A DNA stretch of 64,000 bases from Synergistaceae bacterium (GCA_012518015.1 JAAYTM010000084.1:1-64000), one strand, 5' to 3'; shown: positions 43,089 through 53,671, counted from the stretch's first letter. Program-made: numbers and translations. Notes: generated from the sequence alone by a model not told the origin.

Positions 43089-43544
43089 ATGCGCGTTGTT
43101 CTGCAAAAAGTGCTTTGGGCAAGAGTTGAAGTTGATGATGTCGTCGTTGGGGAAATAGGCCCCGGGCTATGTCTTTTAGTCGGGATTTCAAGAGAGGATA
43201 CCTCAGAAGATGTGAGGTATATGGCTAACAAAATCCCTAATCTAAGGGTTTTCCCTGATGCTGAAGGAAAACTCAACCTTTCATTGATTGATGTAAAAGG
43301 TTCGATTTTAGCTATATCCCAATTTACGCTGTTCGGAGATTGCAGTAGAGGCAGAAGACCTTCTTTTTCAAATGCGGCGTCACCGGAATTGGCCCATAAA
43401 TTTTTCGAAGAGTTTTTACATGAATTAAAAAAAGTTGGGCTCGATGTGCAAACGGGACGTTTTCAAGCGCATATGAAGCTGAGCTTGTGCAACGATGGGC
43501 CCATTACTTTGATACTAGATAGCAAAGAGGTGCTTAATAAGTGA
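43089..43544 (+). CDS. dtd: D-aminoacyl-tRNA deacylase
   Basis: MRVVLQKVLWARVEVDDVVVGEIGPGLCLLVGI, SQFTLFGDCSRGRRPSF. Confidence 0.96.
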   Translation: MRVVLQKVLWARVEVDDVVVGEIGPGLCLLVGISREDTSEDVRYMANKIPNLRVFPDAEGKLNLSLIDVKGSILAISQFTLFGDCSRGRRPSFSNAASPELAHKFFEEFLHELKKVGLDVQTGRFQAHMKLSLCNDGPITLILDSKEVLNK

Positions 43545-44179
43545 GGATTGTGAGATTTCCTTTAGGAGCATTGCTTGCGAATGGTTATTTAGTATACGAT
43601 GAGCTAGGCAAGGCCTTTTTTGTGGATCCAGGCGGAGATCCCGATGACGTTATAGCTACTATTGATGGAAATTCCATGAAGCTAGAGTGGATTCTTTTGA
43701 CTCATGGACATGCAGACCACATAGGTGGGCTGAACGCCTTGAGGAGGCGTTACAATTGTCCTATAGCCATACACGAAAGGGACGCCCAAATGCTTATCGA
43801 TCCTATGAAAAATCTTTCTCAATTTACGGGTGAAAATATAAAAGTTGATCATCCTGTCCGCTTGCTTTCAGACGGAGATGAGATAAAGGTGGGATCGATC
43901 TCTATCCTCGTAATACACACTCCGGGGCATACCCCAGGAAGCGTTTGTTATTTGGCAAGTCATGGCAATGAAAAGGCGCTTTTTTCCGGGGACACAATTT
44001 TTGCATTGAGCGTGGGTAGAACTGATTTGCCTGGAGGAGATTTTAGCGTCTTGGAGTCATCTTTGATGAAATTGGAAGGCATGCCCGATAATTTAAGAAT
44101 TTTTCCTGGGCACGGGCCGGAGACAACTTTAGGTAGGGAGAGAAGAAATAATCCCTTTTGGCCGAGAGAGGCACAATGA
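43541..44179 (+). CDS. MBL-fold metallohydrolase (glyoxalase II-like)
   Basis: LTHGHADHIGG, HTPGHTPGSVCYL, FSGDTIF. Confidence 0.9.
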   Translation: MRIVRFPLGALLANGYLVYDELGKAFFVDPGGDPDDVIATIDGNSMKLEWILLTHGHADHIGGLNALRRRYNCPIAIHERDAQMLIDPMKNLSQFTGENIKVDHPVRLLSDGDEIKVGSISILVIHTPGHTPGSVCYLASHGNEKALFSGDTIFALSVGRTDLPGGDFSVLESSLMKLEGMPDNLRIFPGHGPETTLGRERRNNPFWPREAQ

Positions 44180-44263
44180 ATATCTACAGTTTGCTAGAGG
44201 GCCCAAGGATCCGAAGAACAAAGTTTCAAGTGACCTTAATTTAATTAGAGGGGGTTCGTTTCT

Positions 44264-45301
44264 TTGTTTAGGTTTTTATCGGGGTTGTTCGCTCGAGATA
44301 TGGGCATAGATTTAGGGACCGCCAACGTAGTTGTTTATCAAAAAGGGAAGGGCATTGTGGCGGATGAACCGTCGGTCATTGCTTATCGCAAATCACCGAA
44401 CACAAAGGATGAAATAATAGCCATCGGAAGGCGTGCTAAAGACATGATAGGCAAGACGCCCCAGAGCATCATTACCTTAAGACCGCTTAGACATGGCGTA
44501 ATTGCAAACTTTGACGTGACCGAAGCGATGCTGCAATTTTATATAAAAATGGTCAATGGAGAGAGACGGCTTTTCGCGCATCCCAGGGTTATCGTAAGCG
44601 TTCCAGCTTGTGTTACAGAGGTGGAAAGAAAAGCGGTAATAGACGCCTGCTTGGGCGGAGGGGCAAGGGAGGCCTATATAATTGAAGAACCCCTCGCTGC
44701 CGCCCTGGGCGCCGGGTTGCCGATTCACGAACCTAAGGGATCTATGGTCATGAACATTGGAGGGGGCGCCACAGAGGTGGCTGTTTTATCCTTGGGAGGA
44801 ATAGTTGAGAGTTCTTCCTTGAGAGTAGCCGGAGATGATATCGATGAAGCCATCGTAGAATTACTTCGGCAGAATTTTAAAATGTGCATCGGCGAAGCTA
44901 CGGCTGAGGAAATAAAGATTTCTGTGGGTTCAGCTTGCCCTCTGGATGAAGAACTATCCATTGAGGTCAAGGGGCGCGACCTGAGCAACGGTTTGCCTAA
45001 GACATTGGTTGTTACATCTTCCGATGTCAGGATAGCCTTAGAGCCCTTGATTAGGAGGATGGAAGAAACAGTACGAGAGACATTGGAGCGTACCTCTCCG
45101 GAACTAGTCCGGGACATCGTCGAGCGGGGAATAATTTTGACCGGAGGAGGGGCCATGCTAAAGGGCTTGTCCAAACGACTCTCGCTGTCTTTAAATATCC
45201 CTGTAATGTGTGCCGAACAGCCGCTTTATGCTGTGGCCTTAGGGATTGGAAAGGTCTTGGATGAGTTGGAAAAGATGAAACGAGTTTTGATTTCTGTTTA
45301 A
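44264..45301 (+). CDS. mreB: Rod shape-determining protein MreB
   Basis: DMGIDLGTANVVVYQKGKGIVADEPSVIA, GGGATEVAVLSLGG; TTG start. Confidence 0.96.
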   Translation: MFRFLSGLFARDMGIDLGTANVVVYQKGKGIVADEPSVIAYRKSPNTKDEIIAIGRRAKDMIGKTPQSIITLRPLRHGVIANFDVTEAMLQFYIKMVNGERRLFAHPRVIVSVPACVTEVERKAVIDACLGGGAREAYIIEEPLAAALGAGLPIHEPKGSMVMNIGGGATEVAVLSLGGIVESSSLRVAGDDIDEAIVELLRQNFKMCIGEATAEEIKISVGSACPLDEELSIEVKGRDLSNGLPKTLVVTSSDVRIALEPLIRRMEETVRETLERTSPELVRDIVERGIILTGGGAMLKGLSKRLSLSLNIPVMCAEQPLYAVALGIGKVLDELEKMKRVLISV

Positions 45302-45341
45302 GTCATAAAAATAACTTTCAAAAAAGAGGTGCTACTTCCTA

Positions 45342-46148
45342 GTGCGGAATCGGAAGTTAGCTGAGTTCTGGCAAGTCGCGATAGTTCTCATGGCTTTTTC
45401 TATGGTGCTTATGGCAGCACTTGAGTATAATACCGGTTTCGACCTAAAAATTAGAAATACATTTTACAAGAGTGCGAAGTACTTGGAGCTACCCGCCGTG
45501 GTGCTCAGAGATACGGTCGAAAGTATATTTATTATTAGCAAGGGAAAAGAAGCATTTTTAGAAGAGATAAACTTGCTTCAAAGGGAGAACATCGCCTTAA
45601 GATTGCAGCTCAACAAGTTGCGAGAACAGCAAGATGAAGCAATTGCACAGGCTTATCTTCCTTCTCAGGAAAATAGCAATGCTTTGAGGGCGAAGATAAT
45701 TTACAGGCATCCCGGTTGGTGGTGGAGGTATATGACTGTCGATAAAGGAGGAAAAGACGGTGTAAAGCGTGGCATGCCTGTACTGAGCGGGGAAAATGTT
45801 GTGGGGAGAATTTTTCTGGTCGAGGACACGACATCCGTTGTTGAGCTTATAACCTCGCCCGATTTAAGGATACCTGTAGTTGTCGATGATACGAGAGACA
45901 TTGGCGTGCTTTCAGGTGATGGTAAGGGCAAAATGATTTTACACTACATGCCTAAAGATATTACACTGCCAAGCGATATACAAGTAACAACGGCCTTTGC
46001 TATGGGCAACTTCCTTCCAGGATTACTTGTTGGCACCATCGAAAGCCTGCAAGAGGACATGAGTGTAGGGGATTTTACGACATACAAGGTAAAGCCAAAC
46101 GTTAATTTCTCACGGTTGAGAAGAGTCACCATTTTGGAGGTAATGTAG
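45342..46148 (+). CDS. mreC: Rod shape-determining protein MreC
   Basis: TM plus coiled coil, PGWWWRYMTVDKGGKDGVKRGMPVLSGENVVGRI. Confidence 0.92.
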   Translation: MRNRKLAEFWQVAIVLMAFSMVLMAALEYNTGFDLKIRNTFYKSAKYLELPAVVLRDTVESIFIISKGKEAFLEEINLLQRENIALRLQLNKLREQQDEAIAQAYLPSQENSNALRAKIIYRHPGWWWRYMTVDKGGKDGVKRGMPVLSGENVVGRIFLVEDTTSVVELITSPDLRIPVVVDDTRDIGVLSGDGKGKMILHYMPKDITLPSDIQVTTAFAMGNFLPGLLVGTIESLQEDMSVGDFTTYKVKPNVNFSRLRRVTILEVM

Positions 46149-46613
46149 GTGCCTTCTTTGTGGCTCGTTATAGTTATTTCATGGATTGCACAGGACTTAT
46201 TGAGGGCCCTCATAACCCCTTTTATGGCTGTCCCGGATATGTATATCTTGGCTTTGGGGATGCTGTTTACTAAAGAAAGCTATAACGAGGTTTTAATCTT
46301 GGTAGCCGCTTTTATCGGTGGGCTTTTGTGGGATGCGCGGTGGGGTGCTCCTCTAGGTTTTACTTCCATGCTGTACGTTGGATGCTTGATCGTCCTTAAA
46401 ATAGCCTGGGGAGCAGTATCTCATGCTGCAAAGACTCCCGCTGTGGCGTTTTTTCTCGTTTTCTCGGTACACCTTTGTGCTTCTCTTATTGAGTTGATAT
46501 TATACCGCAATACGGTCTTATTTCCAGGTTTTTCCTTTATAGCTAAGCAAATAGGTGCACTGATCTTTTGCCTGCTTGTACATGCCCATTTGTTACGCGA
46601 GGAGATGGACTGA
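46149..46613 (+). CDS. mreD: Rod shape-determining protein MreD-like
   Basis: Multi-TM small protein between mreC and pbp2, FIGGLLWDARWGAPLGFTSMLYV. Confidence 0.8.
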   Translation: MPSLWLVIVISWIAQDLLRALITPFMAVPDMYILALGMLFTKESYNEVLILVAAFIGGLLWDARWGAPLGFTSMLYVGCLIVLKIAWGAVSHAAKTPAVAFFLVFSVHLCASLIELILYRNTVLFPGFSFIAKQIGALIFCLLVHAHLLREEMD

Positions 46614-48347
46614 TTGAAGCGACTTGATCGTCCCATCATAATTGATAAACGCCTCTCGTCTTGGATGTATTTGCTTTTCGGCACCCTTATTCTTCTGGCA
46701 GTTGCTCTGTTTCAGTTTCAAGTATTGCATGGCGACGATTACGTTAGACTGGCCACTGAAAATAGATTGAGGGTAATCAGACTTACTCCACAGAGGGGAA
46801 CCATTTATGATGCAAATCAGATTCCCTTAGCTGTAAGTTTGAGGACCTTTTCGATCCAAGGTTATCCGCTCGCCATTCAAGAGGATGAAACTATTGAAAG
46901 GATTGCTTCTTTTTTCGAGAGACACGGGATCACCAAAACTCCCGAGGAACTCAAAGAGATGTTAAAAGGGCAATACACGGTACCCTACAGGTCGGTGGCT
47001 TTGGTCAATAATTTGACGCTTGCTCAAATGGCTTCCATAGTGGCAGACCCCGACTTTCCGCAGGAATTGGTTCCCGTCTCCCAATGGCGTCGAGTTTATC
47101 CGGCAGGAGACGTGGTAGCGCACGTTGTAGGTTACATCGGGAGCATTAATAAAGAAGAGTTAAAAAAATATGGCAGCGAAGGGTATCAGGGTGGCGATGA
47201 AATTGGAAAGGCGGGAGTTGAGGCGGAATTTGAAAAAGTTTTGCGCGGACAACCGGGTGGCGAAGCCATTGAGGTGGACTCAAGGGGAAGGCTGGTTCGC
47301 AAATTGGACCAAAAGCAGCCGAAGCAGGGCGAAAACGTTTCACTTACCATAGATTTGATAGCTCAACAAAAAGTTTCAACTTTAATGGAGGATCAACGTG
47401 GAGCTGTCGTTGTGATGGATATACACAATGGTGATGTAGTGGTGCTTTATTCGACCCCTTCATATGATCCGAATCCTATGGTCTGGGGCTTGAGGGATTT
47501 TGAATGGAAAGCCTTGACCCAAGACACTTCCTATCCCATGATGAATAGGGCCATAAGTGGTCTTTATTCACCAGCTTCTACTTTTAAAATTGTAGCTGCA
47601 ATATCCGGACTGTCAGAAGGTGTAATCACACAAAATACTAAGCTGTACTGTCCAGGCTATCTTGAGGTGGGCAATAGGAGATTTCGTTGCATTAAATGGC
47701 ATGGTACCGAAAACGTCGTAGGTGCTCTAAGGGATTCCTGCAATGTTTTCTTCTTTCAACTCGGCTTAAAATTGGGAATTGACGTATTGTCCGAGTGGGC
47801 TTACAAGTTAGGTTTTGGTAGAATTACGGGGATACCATTGCCTGGAGAGGTCCCCGGAAACCTGGCTGGACGTAAGTGGAAAAAGACAGTTCTTGGCGAG
47901 GCGTGGTATCTTGGTGACACTGCTAATTATGTTATCGGTCAGGGATTTGTGTTGGTTACGCCGATACAGCTCGCGAGGGCTTATGCAAGTATAGCGAATG
48001 GTGGATTTTTACCTAAGCCCAGGTTGCTTAAAACAGATGCGGTCGATGGGGAATATATATCAGTAAATGAAGAAGTTTTAAGCGTAGTTAGGCGAGGATT
48101 GGAGCAGGTGGTAAAAGCTGGCACTGGGCGTTCGGCCGGAAGGTATGGGGTTGAAATAGCCGGTAAGACAGGAACAGCTCAGACGTCGCGGAATAAAAAC
48201 GATGCTTTATTCGTTGGTTATGCTCCTGCCGCCTCTCCCAAATATGTGGCAGTTGTCTTGCTTGAGGAAGGAGAATCAGGAGGCAGGAAGGTGGCTCCCC
48301 TTGCGGGAGAGATTTTGGCCTTTTTGTTGAATGAAAGAGGGGAGTGA
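46614..48347 (+). CDS. mrdA: Penicillin-binding protein 2 (transpeptidase)
   Basis: SPASTFKIV SxxK, SCNVFF SxN, GKTGTAQT KTG motif. Confidence 0.94.
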   Translation: MKRLDRPIIIDKRLSSWMYLLFGTLILLAVALFQFQVLHGDDYVRLATENRLRVIRLTPQRGTIYDANQIPLAVSLRTFSIQGYPLAIQEDETIERIASFFERHGITKTPEELKEMLKGQYTVPYRSVALVNNLTLAQMASIVADPDFPQELVPVSQWRRVYPAGDVVAHVVGYIGSINKEELKKYGSEGYQGGDEIGKAGVEAEFEKVLRGQPGGEAIEVDSRGRLVRKLDQKQPKQGENVSLTIDLIAQQKVSTLMEDQRGAVVVMDIHNGDVVVLYSTPSYDPNPMVWGLRDFEWKALTQDTSYPMMNRAISGLYSPASTFKIVAAISGLSEGVITQNTKLYCPGYLEVGNRRFRCIKWHGTENVVGALRDSCNVFFFQLGLKLGIDVLSEWAYKLGFGRITGIPLPGEVPGNLAGRKWKKTVLGEAWYLGDTANYVIGQGFVLVTPIQLARAYASIANGGFLPKPRLLKTDAVDGEYISVNEEVLSVVRRGLEQVVKAGTGRSAGRYGVEIAGKTGTAQTSRNKNDALFVGYAPAASPKYVAVVLLEEGESGGRKVAPLAGEILAFLLNERGE

Positions 48348-48349
48348 AC

Positions 48350-48991
48350 ATGGAGTCGCATATCCTTTTAAAGGGTACAAAGGAAGGCATACGTTGTATT
48401 TTCCCGGAAGATGAAGGTATAATGAAGATCGAAAAGATGTGTGATGAAGTCTTGAAGGAAAGCGGTCGCATAATGTATGACTGTTCTTTGGTCATTGACC
48501 TTCAAGGCAGAGAAAGCGACGAAGAGGAAATTATTGCTATTTTAAGGAACCTAGTTTGGCCCTCTGGAGCAAAGAATGTTGTATGGAGATCCTATGATCC
48601 CAAGACAAGAAAAATTTTGAAAACGGCTGGGTTTTGCATAGAGGAGTATCCAAGTTATAAAGGTTCTAGGGGCAGAGGTCTGTTCATATATAAATCGCTA
48701 AGGTCTGGACAGAAAGTAGAACATGATAGCGATGTCTTCATCATAGGAAACGTAAACGACGGCTCGGAAGTTTGGGCATCGGGAAATATTTGGATATGGG
48801 GCAAGCTTCAGGGAGTTGTTCATGCAGGTTGTCAAGGAGATGAAGAGGCACATATTTTGGCAAAGGTCTTTGAATCAAATCAAGTTAGGATAGGGAAGTT
48901 ATATAGTAGCATCGAGAGAAACAGCTCCTACTGGAGTAAATCCACGTTGATTTATGCTCAAGAAAACACGCTAATTTTTAAAGAAATTTAA
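48350..48991 (+). CDS. minC: Septum site-determining protein MinC
   Basis: C-terminal beta-helix SDVFIIGNVNDGSEVWASGNIWIWGKLQGVVHAGCQGDEEAHILA; next to minD. Confidence 0.88.
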   Translation: MESHILLKGTKEGIRCIFPEDEGIMKIEKMCDEVLKESGRIMYDCSLVIDLQGRESDEEEIIAILRNLVWPSGAKNVVWRSYDPKTRKILKTAGFCIEEYPSYKGSRGRGLFIYKSLRSGQKVEHDSDVFIIGNVNDGSEVWASGNIWIWGKLQGVVHAGCQGDEEAHILAKVFESNQVRIGKLYSSIERNSSYWSKSTLIYAQENTLIFKEI

Positions 48992-49018
48992 AGTCAGCGT
49001 TTCAGGGAGGCGGGTGCA

Positions 49019-49819
49019 TTGGCTGCGAGAACTATAGTTATAACATCGGGCAAAGGGGGGGTTGGTAAAACTACCACGGCTGCCAACCTTGCCGTTGAAC
49101 TGGCTAAAATCGGCATGAAAGTCGTTGCTGTCGATGCCGATATCGGTTTAAGGAACTTGGATGTGGTAATGGGTCTTGAAAACAGAATAGTATACACTCT
49201 TGTTGATGTCATTGAAGGAGCCTGTCGGTTAAACCAAGCTCTGGTTCGCGATAAGAGAATCGAAAATTTATATCTCCTTCCTGCAGCGCAGACAAGGACG
49301 AAGGATGCAGTAACCTGGGAGCAGATGTGTGAAATTTGTTCCATGCTCTCCGGCGAGTTTGATTTTGTCCTCATCGATAGCCCGGCGGGTATAGAAAGCG
49401 GTTTTAAAAACGCTGCAGCTCCGGCTCAAGAAGCTCTTGTCGTCACTACTCCTGAGATATCTTCCGTGAGGGATGCCGATCGCATCATTGGACTTCTGGA
49501 ATCCATGGAAAAAGAGAGCATTTCTTTGGTCATCAACAGGCTTTCCCCGAAGATGATCAAAAGGGGTGATATGCTAGACATATCGGATGTGGTTGAAATA
49601 CTATCCGTCAACCTGATTGGCATCGTCCCTGAGGATGAAACGGTGATTATTTCCACCAACAAAGGAGAGCCTTTGACGTTAGAATCCACAAGTCCAGCTG
49701 CAAGGGCGTTTAGCAATCTCGCCAGGCGCCTTCTCGGCGAAAAGATACCCTTCGACGAGCTTGAGTACGTGAACAGTAAGGGTATGTTGGGGCGCATCAA
49801 GAAGTTTTTGGGACTCTAG
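49019..49819 (+). CDS. minD: Septum site-determining ATPase MinD
   Basis: TSGKGGVGKTTTAANLAVELA deviant Walker A, IGLRNLDVVMGLENRIVY, C-terminal membrane helix. Confidence 0.97.
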   Translation: MAARTIVITSGKGGVGKTTTAANLAVELAKIGMKVVAVDADIGLRNLDVVMGLENRIVYTLVDVIEGACRLNQALVRDKRIENLYLLPAAQTRTKDAVTWEQMCEICSMLSGEFDFVLIDSPAGIESGFKNAAAPAQEALVVTTPEISSVRDADRIIGLLESMEKESISLVINRLSPKMIKRGDMLDISDVVEILSVNLIGIVPEDETVIISTNKGEPLTLESTSPAARAFSNLARRLLGEKIPFDELEYVNSKGMLGRIKKFLGL

Positions 49820-49857
49820 CTTTATAATTATTAGACGTAAATTTGGAGGCATGGAAT

Positions 49858-50127
49858 ATGGCTTTTTTGGAAAGATGGTTTGGAAAGGATAAGACAAAAA
49901 ATCAAGCCAAGGAGCGCCTTCAGCTCGTCTTGATTCACGATAGGACCGATCTTGCTCCAGAGTTGTTGGAGCAATTGAGAGCCGAGCTGATAAAAGTTAT
50001 ATGCAACTATCTTGAAGTGGATGATGAACGCATCGAGCTAGGCCTTGAAAAGGAAGACCGCGCTGTTGCCCTGGTGGCAAATATACCTGTTAAAAACGTA
50101 AAAAGATATTTATCAAGTGCAAAATAG
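49858..50127 (+). CDS. minE: Cell division topological specificity factor MinE
   Basis: MAFLERWFGKDKTKNQAKERLQLVLIHDRTDLAPELLEQLRAELIKVICNYLEVD. Confidence 0.96.
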   Translation: MAFLERWFGKDKTKNQAKERLQLVLIHDRTDLAPELLEQLRAELIKVICNYLEVDDERIELGLEKEDRAVALVANIPVKNVKRYLSSAK

Positions 50128-50138
50128 ATAAGCAATAG

Positions 50139-51236
50139 ATGGTTAAGCGTGGTAAATTGCCCCAAATATTTGGTTTGATCGATTTGCCACTTCTGTTAGT
50201 TGTTATAATATTGTACGTCCTTGGCATTGTAACGATATATAGTGCAACCTACAGGCAAGGGTTTACTTTTGTCGAAAAGCAGTTAATTAATGGCCTCATA
50301 GCTGCCGTTTCTTTGGTTGTCTTCTTTTGTTTCGGCGTAAAAAGGCTATTTAACTGGTCTTACTTTCTATATGGTGGACTCATTTTTGTTTTGGTAGCGC
50401 TTCTGTTTTTAGGAGACGCAACGCGCGGCTCGCATAGATGGCTTTACGTTGGAAAGTTTGCCCTTCAGCCTTCCGAGGCAGGCAAGCTTATATTATGTTT
50501 AACTCTGGCTCGATTTTTGGCTCGGGAAGGGGCGAACACCCCTGGAAGATTGCTAAAAGTTTTCGCACTGTCTGGTACAAGCGGCGTGTTGATCCTGTTG
50601 GAGCCCGACCTGGGCACGTCAATAGTTTATGGCGTCATTACGTTGTCCTGTCTTTGGTCATGCGGTTCGCCAAAAAAATATTTTTCGGTCATGTTTGCTT
50701 TATGCCTTGCTGCCCTACCTCTAATGTGGACGTTTCTTAAAGATTACCAAAAGCTTCGAATCTTGGCGTTTTTAAATCCCAATCTTGACCCTTTAGGTGC
50801 GGGGTATAATGTGATTCAATCTCGAATAGCTGTCGGTTCGGGCAGTATTTTCGGAAAAGGTTTTTTGCAGGGGACACAAAGCAAACTGCAATTTTTGCCT
50901 GAACCGCACACTGATTTTATATTTGGTGTCTTTGCCGAAGAATTTGGGTTTATAGGCAGCCTAGTAGTGCTTGCGCTATTTGCTTTTCTAGTCTGGAGGA
51001 TCGTTCTTATAGCTTTAAAAAGCAAGGACGTGAGAGTTAAAATCTTTGCCGGCGGCTTTTCCGGCTGGCTTATCTTCCATGTATTTGAGAGCGTGGGCAT
51101 GAGCGTGGGACTAATGCCCGTGACGGGTCTTGCTCTGCCTTTCATGAGTTATGGGGGAAGCTCACTTATTGCGATAAGCAGCGCTTTAGGTCTCCTTTTG
51201 AGCGCCTGCCTAGATTACCCTAAAAGATATGAGTAG
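50139..51236 (+). CDS. rodA: Rod shape-determining glycosyltransferase RodA (SEDS)
   Basis: LQPSEAGKLILCLTLARFLA, LEPDLGTSIVYG, PEPHTDFIFGVFAEEFGFIGS, LPFMSYGGSSLI. Confidence 0.95.
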   Translation: MVKRGKLPQIFGLIDLPLLLVVIILYVLGIVTIYSATYRQGFTFVEKQLINGLIAAVSLVVFFCFGVKRLFNWSYFLYGGLIFVLVALLFLGDATRGSHRWLYVGKFALQPSEAGKLILCLTLARFLAREGANTPGRLLKVFALSGTSGVLILLEPDLGTSIVYGVITLSCLWSCGSPKKYFSVMFALCLAALPLMWTFLKDYQKLRILAFLNPNLDPLGAGYNVIQSRIAVGSGSIFGKGFLQGTQSKLQFLPEPHTDFIFGVFAEEFGFIGSLVVLALFAFLVWRIVLIALKSKDVRVKIFAGGFSGWLIFHVFESVGMSVGLMPVTGLALPFMSYGGSSLIAISSALGLLLSACLDYPKRYE

Positions 51237-51269
51237 TTAAAAATTTTGGCTTTTTGCGAGGGGGATCAA

Positions 51270-53063
51270 GTGGAAGATCTTTCGTTAGATTTGTATTGGG
51301 ATAGACGGTGGGATTATCTTACCCAGGTGAAGCGGCCCTCGCGATATATAGGAGAGGAATGGGGAACGTTGCCGCCAAAAAGTGGCAAGGAAGATCTAAT
51401 CAACCTCTGTCTTGCATATCCCGATGTTTATGAAGTAGGCATGAGTTATGTGGGCTATCAAATTTTATATTTTTTAGTTAAATCCCTTGATATAGCCGAC
51501 GTCGACAGGGTTTATGCTCCTTGGCCGGATATGGAAAAATTGCTTTTAAGTGACCGAGAACCCTTGATATCCTTGGAGATGAAACGTCCCCTGAAAAGTT
51601 TTGACGTCATTGGTTTTACTCTGCAGTATGAGTTGAATGCTACCAATATCCTGACTATGCTTGATTTGTCCTTCATTCCCTTGCGTTCTGTGAATCGTAG
51701 CGAAGGTGACCCAATAATCATCGCGGGGGGTCCGGGGGCTTTGGCTCCAATGCCTTACGCTCCTTTCATCGACGTCTTTTGCATGGGCGATGGGGAGGAG
51801 TTGGTTGTAGAGCTCTTAACTTTTCTGTCGGAGAGTCGTTTACTGAAGAGGCATGAAAAATTGAAGTTGCTTTCCGAGATCGACGGATGCTATGTGCCCA
51901 TGATTTCCGGCCCAAATAAAAGCGTTAAAAGAAGAATACTGTCTTTACAAAGGGCATTCGCTCCGGAAGGTTGTATTGTGCCTTCGGATAAAATAGTACA
52001 TGACCGCGCCTCGGTCGAGGTTTTCAGAGGTTGCTCAAGGGGTTGCAGGTTCTGCCAGGCAGGGATGATCTACAGGCCGGTGCGCTATAGAAAACCTGAA
52101 GAGGTGTGCCGGTTAGCGAAAAAAATTCTTTCCAAGAGTGGCTACGAAGAGTTGGGTCTAGTTTCTCTTTCAACGTGTGATTATCCATGGCTTAAGGATG
52201 TTTTGGATAATTTGAGCCCCTTTCTGTCAGAAAACAAGGCGGTCCTAAACCTTCCAAGCTTGAGGATGGATAAAAAGGCTGTCGATATAGCTTTAAAGTT
52301 GGAGCACATGAGGAAAAAGAGCCTTACATTTGCCCCGGAGGCGGGGACTCAACGCTTGAGAAACGTAATAAACAAGGGCGTCACGGAAGAGGATATAAAA
52401 AACACGTTGGAGACAGTCTTTGAAGCAGGATGGAACAGGGTTAAACTTTATTTCATGATGGGGTTGCCCACGGAAAGAGATGAAGATCTTCAAGGCATAG
52501 TTGATGTTACACGGCTCGCTTATTCTATTGGTCGATCCTTTAATAAAAGGGCTTCCCTTTCGGCTTCGATAGCTGGATTTGTACCAAAAGCACATACCCC
52601 TTTCCAGTGGGAGCCCCAGGATTCTATAGATGAGCTTAAAAATAAGGGGCTTTGGATTAAAAGCCGGTTCCACGAGAGAAACATATCGGTGAGTTATCAC
52701 GAACCTACTCAAAGTTTTATCGAGGCGGTAATAGCAAAAGGTGATGAAAGGGTGGGCGACGTCATAGAAAGGGCTTGGAAGTATGGGGCAAGATTCGATG
52801 GCTGGGGAGAGACCTTTAAGTTTTCTCTTTGGCAAAGGGCATTAGAAGATTGCGGAGTAGATCCCTACAAAATAACGGCAAGACAACTTTCTTACGATGA
52901 AGTCCTTCCTTGGGATCATATAGATGTTGGTGTAACGAAAGAATTTTTATGGTTGGAGCGAACTAAGGCATTAAAAGGAGAAGTGACCGAGGATTGTAGG
53001 TGGAGCAGTTGTAACGAATGTGGCTTGCAAAGGTTGTGTTTTGTAGATGAGGGCGCACCATGA
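51270..53063 (+). CDS. B12-binding-type radical SAM protein, TIGR03960-like
   Basis: SVEVFRGCSRGCRFCQAGMIYRPVRYR (CxxxCxxC), SLSTCDYPWL; GTG at 51270 behind GAGGGGGA. Confidence 0.88.
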   Translation: MEDLSLDLYWDRRWDYLTQVKRPSRYIGEEWGTLPPKSGKEDLINLCLAYPDVYEVGMSYVGYQILYFLVKSLDIADVDRVYAPWPDMEKLLLSDREPLISLEMKRPLKSFDVIGFTLQYELNATNILTMLDLSFIPLRSVNRSEGDPIIIAGGPGALAPMPYAPFIDVFCMGDGEELVVELLTFLSESRLLKRHEKLKLLSEIDGCYVPMISGPNKSVKRRILSLQRAFAPEGCIVPSDKIVHDRASVEVFRGCSRGCRFCQAGMIYRPVRYRKPEEVCRLAKKILSKSGYEELGLVSLSTCDYPWLKDVLDNLSPFLSENKAVLNLPSLRMDKKAVDIALKLEHMRKKSLTFAPEAGTQRLRNVINKGVTEEDIKNTLETVFEAGWNRVKLYFMMGLPTERDEDLQGIVDVTRLAYSIGRSFNKRASLSASIAGFVPKAHTPFQWEPQDSIDELKNKGLWIKSRFHERNISVSYHEPTQSFIEAVIAKGDERVGDVIERAWKYGARFDGWGETFKFSLWQRALEDCGVDPYKITARQLSYDEVLPWDHIDVGVTKEFLWLERTKALKGEVTEDCRWSSCNECGLQRLCFVDEGAP

Positions 53064-53644
53064 GAGTTAGGATCACCTATGAAAAGACTGGCACGGTATG
53101 TTTCGTCCCCCACGTGGAAATGCCAACCCTGTTTTCAAGGTCTTTGAGGAGAGCAGGCCTAAGGCAGGTCTTCACGGAAGGCATGTCTCCCCATCCAAAG
53201 GTAAGCCTGGGTCCTCCTTTGCCGGTCGGGGTGTTTTCATTGTGTGAGTTGGCGGACTTTTGGCTAGAGCAATGGACGTCTTCTGATTTAACTTCTTGGA
53301 ACAAATGTCTACCTGAAGGCTTGAAAGTAACAAAGGCCTGCCATACAGAAGGCAGGTCTTTGAGCAAATTGTGTGACGCCGCTCAGTACATACTACAGTT
53401 TAGGTCAATGAAAGAAGCCTCTGCTGCCCTTTGTGTTTTAAAAGAGTCCGTCGAATGGGCTAGGATTGCTCCATCGATTGAAAATAGCATAGAGGTAGTG
53501 CTCCTGAGACCCTATCAGGCAAGTCCTACCCTTTTTGTCAAAGTACTTTCTGAAAGAGGAGTTATATCTTCTTGGAAGGACATTAGAATTGTGAGGACAA
53601 AACTTGGAAGATTTCATGCACAAGTCGTAGTTTCCCTTCTGTGA
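53060..53644 (+). CDS. Radical SAM-associated DUF2344/TIGR03936-like protein
   Basis: RVRITYEKTGTVCFVPHVEMPTLFSRSLRRAGLRQVFTEGMSPHPKVSLGPPLPVGV; ATG overlap with upstream gene. Confidence 0.88.
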   Translation: MRVRITYEKTGTVCFVPHVEMPTLFSRSLRRAGLRQVFTEGMSPHPKVSLGPPLPVGVFSLCELADFWLEQWTSSDLTSWNKCLPEGLKVTKACHTEGRSLSKLCDAAQYILQFRSMKEASAALCVLKESVEWARIAPSIENSIEVVLLRPYQASPTLFVKVLSERGVISSWKDIRIVRTKLGRFHAQVVVSLL

Positions 53645-53671
53645 CTTTTCCGTTTTTAGGAGGTAGTGTTT

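Noticed and set aside
52293-52835. 180-aa antisense ORF in the radical SAM gene
   Set aside because: Entirely inside a clear sense CDS; no family signature.
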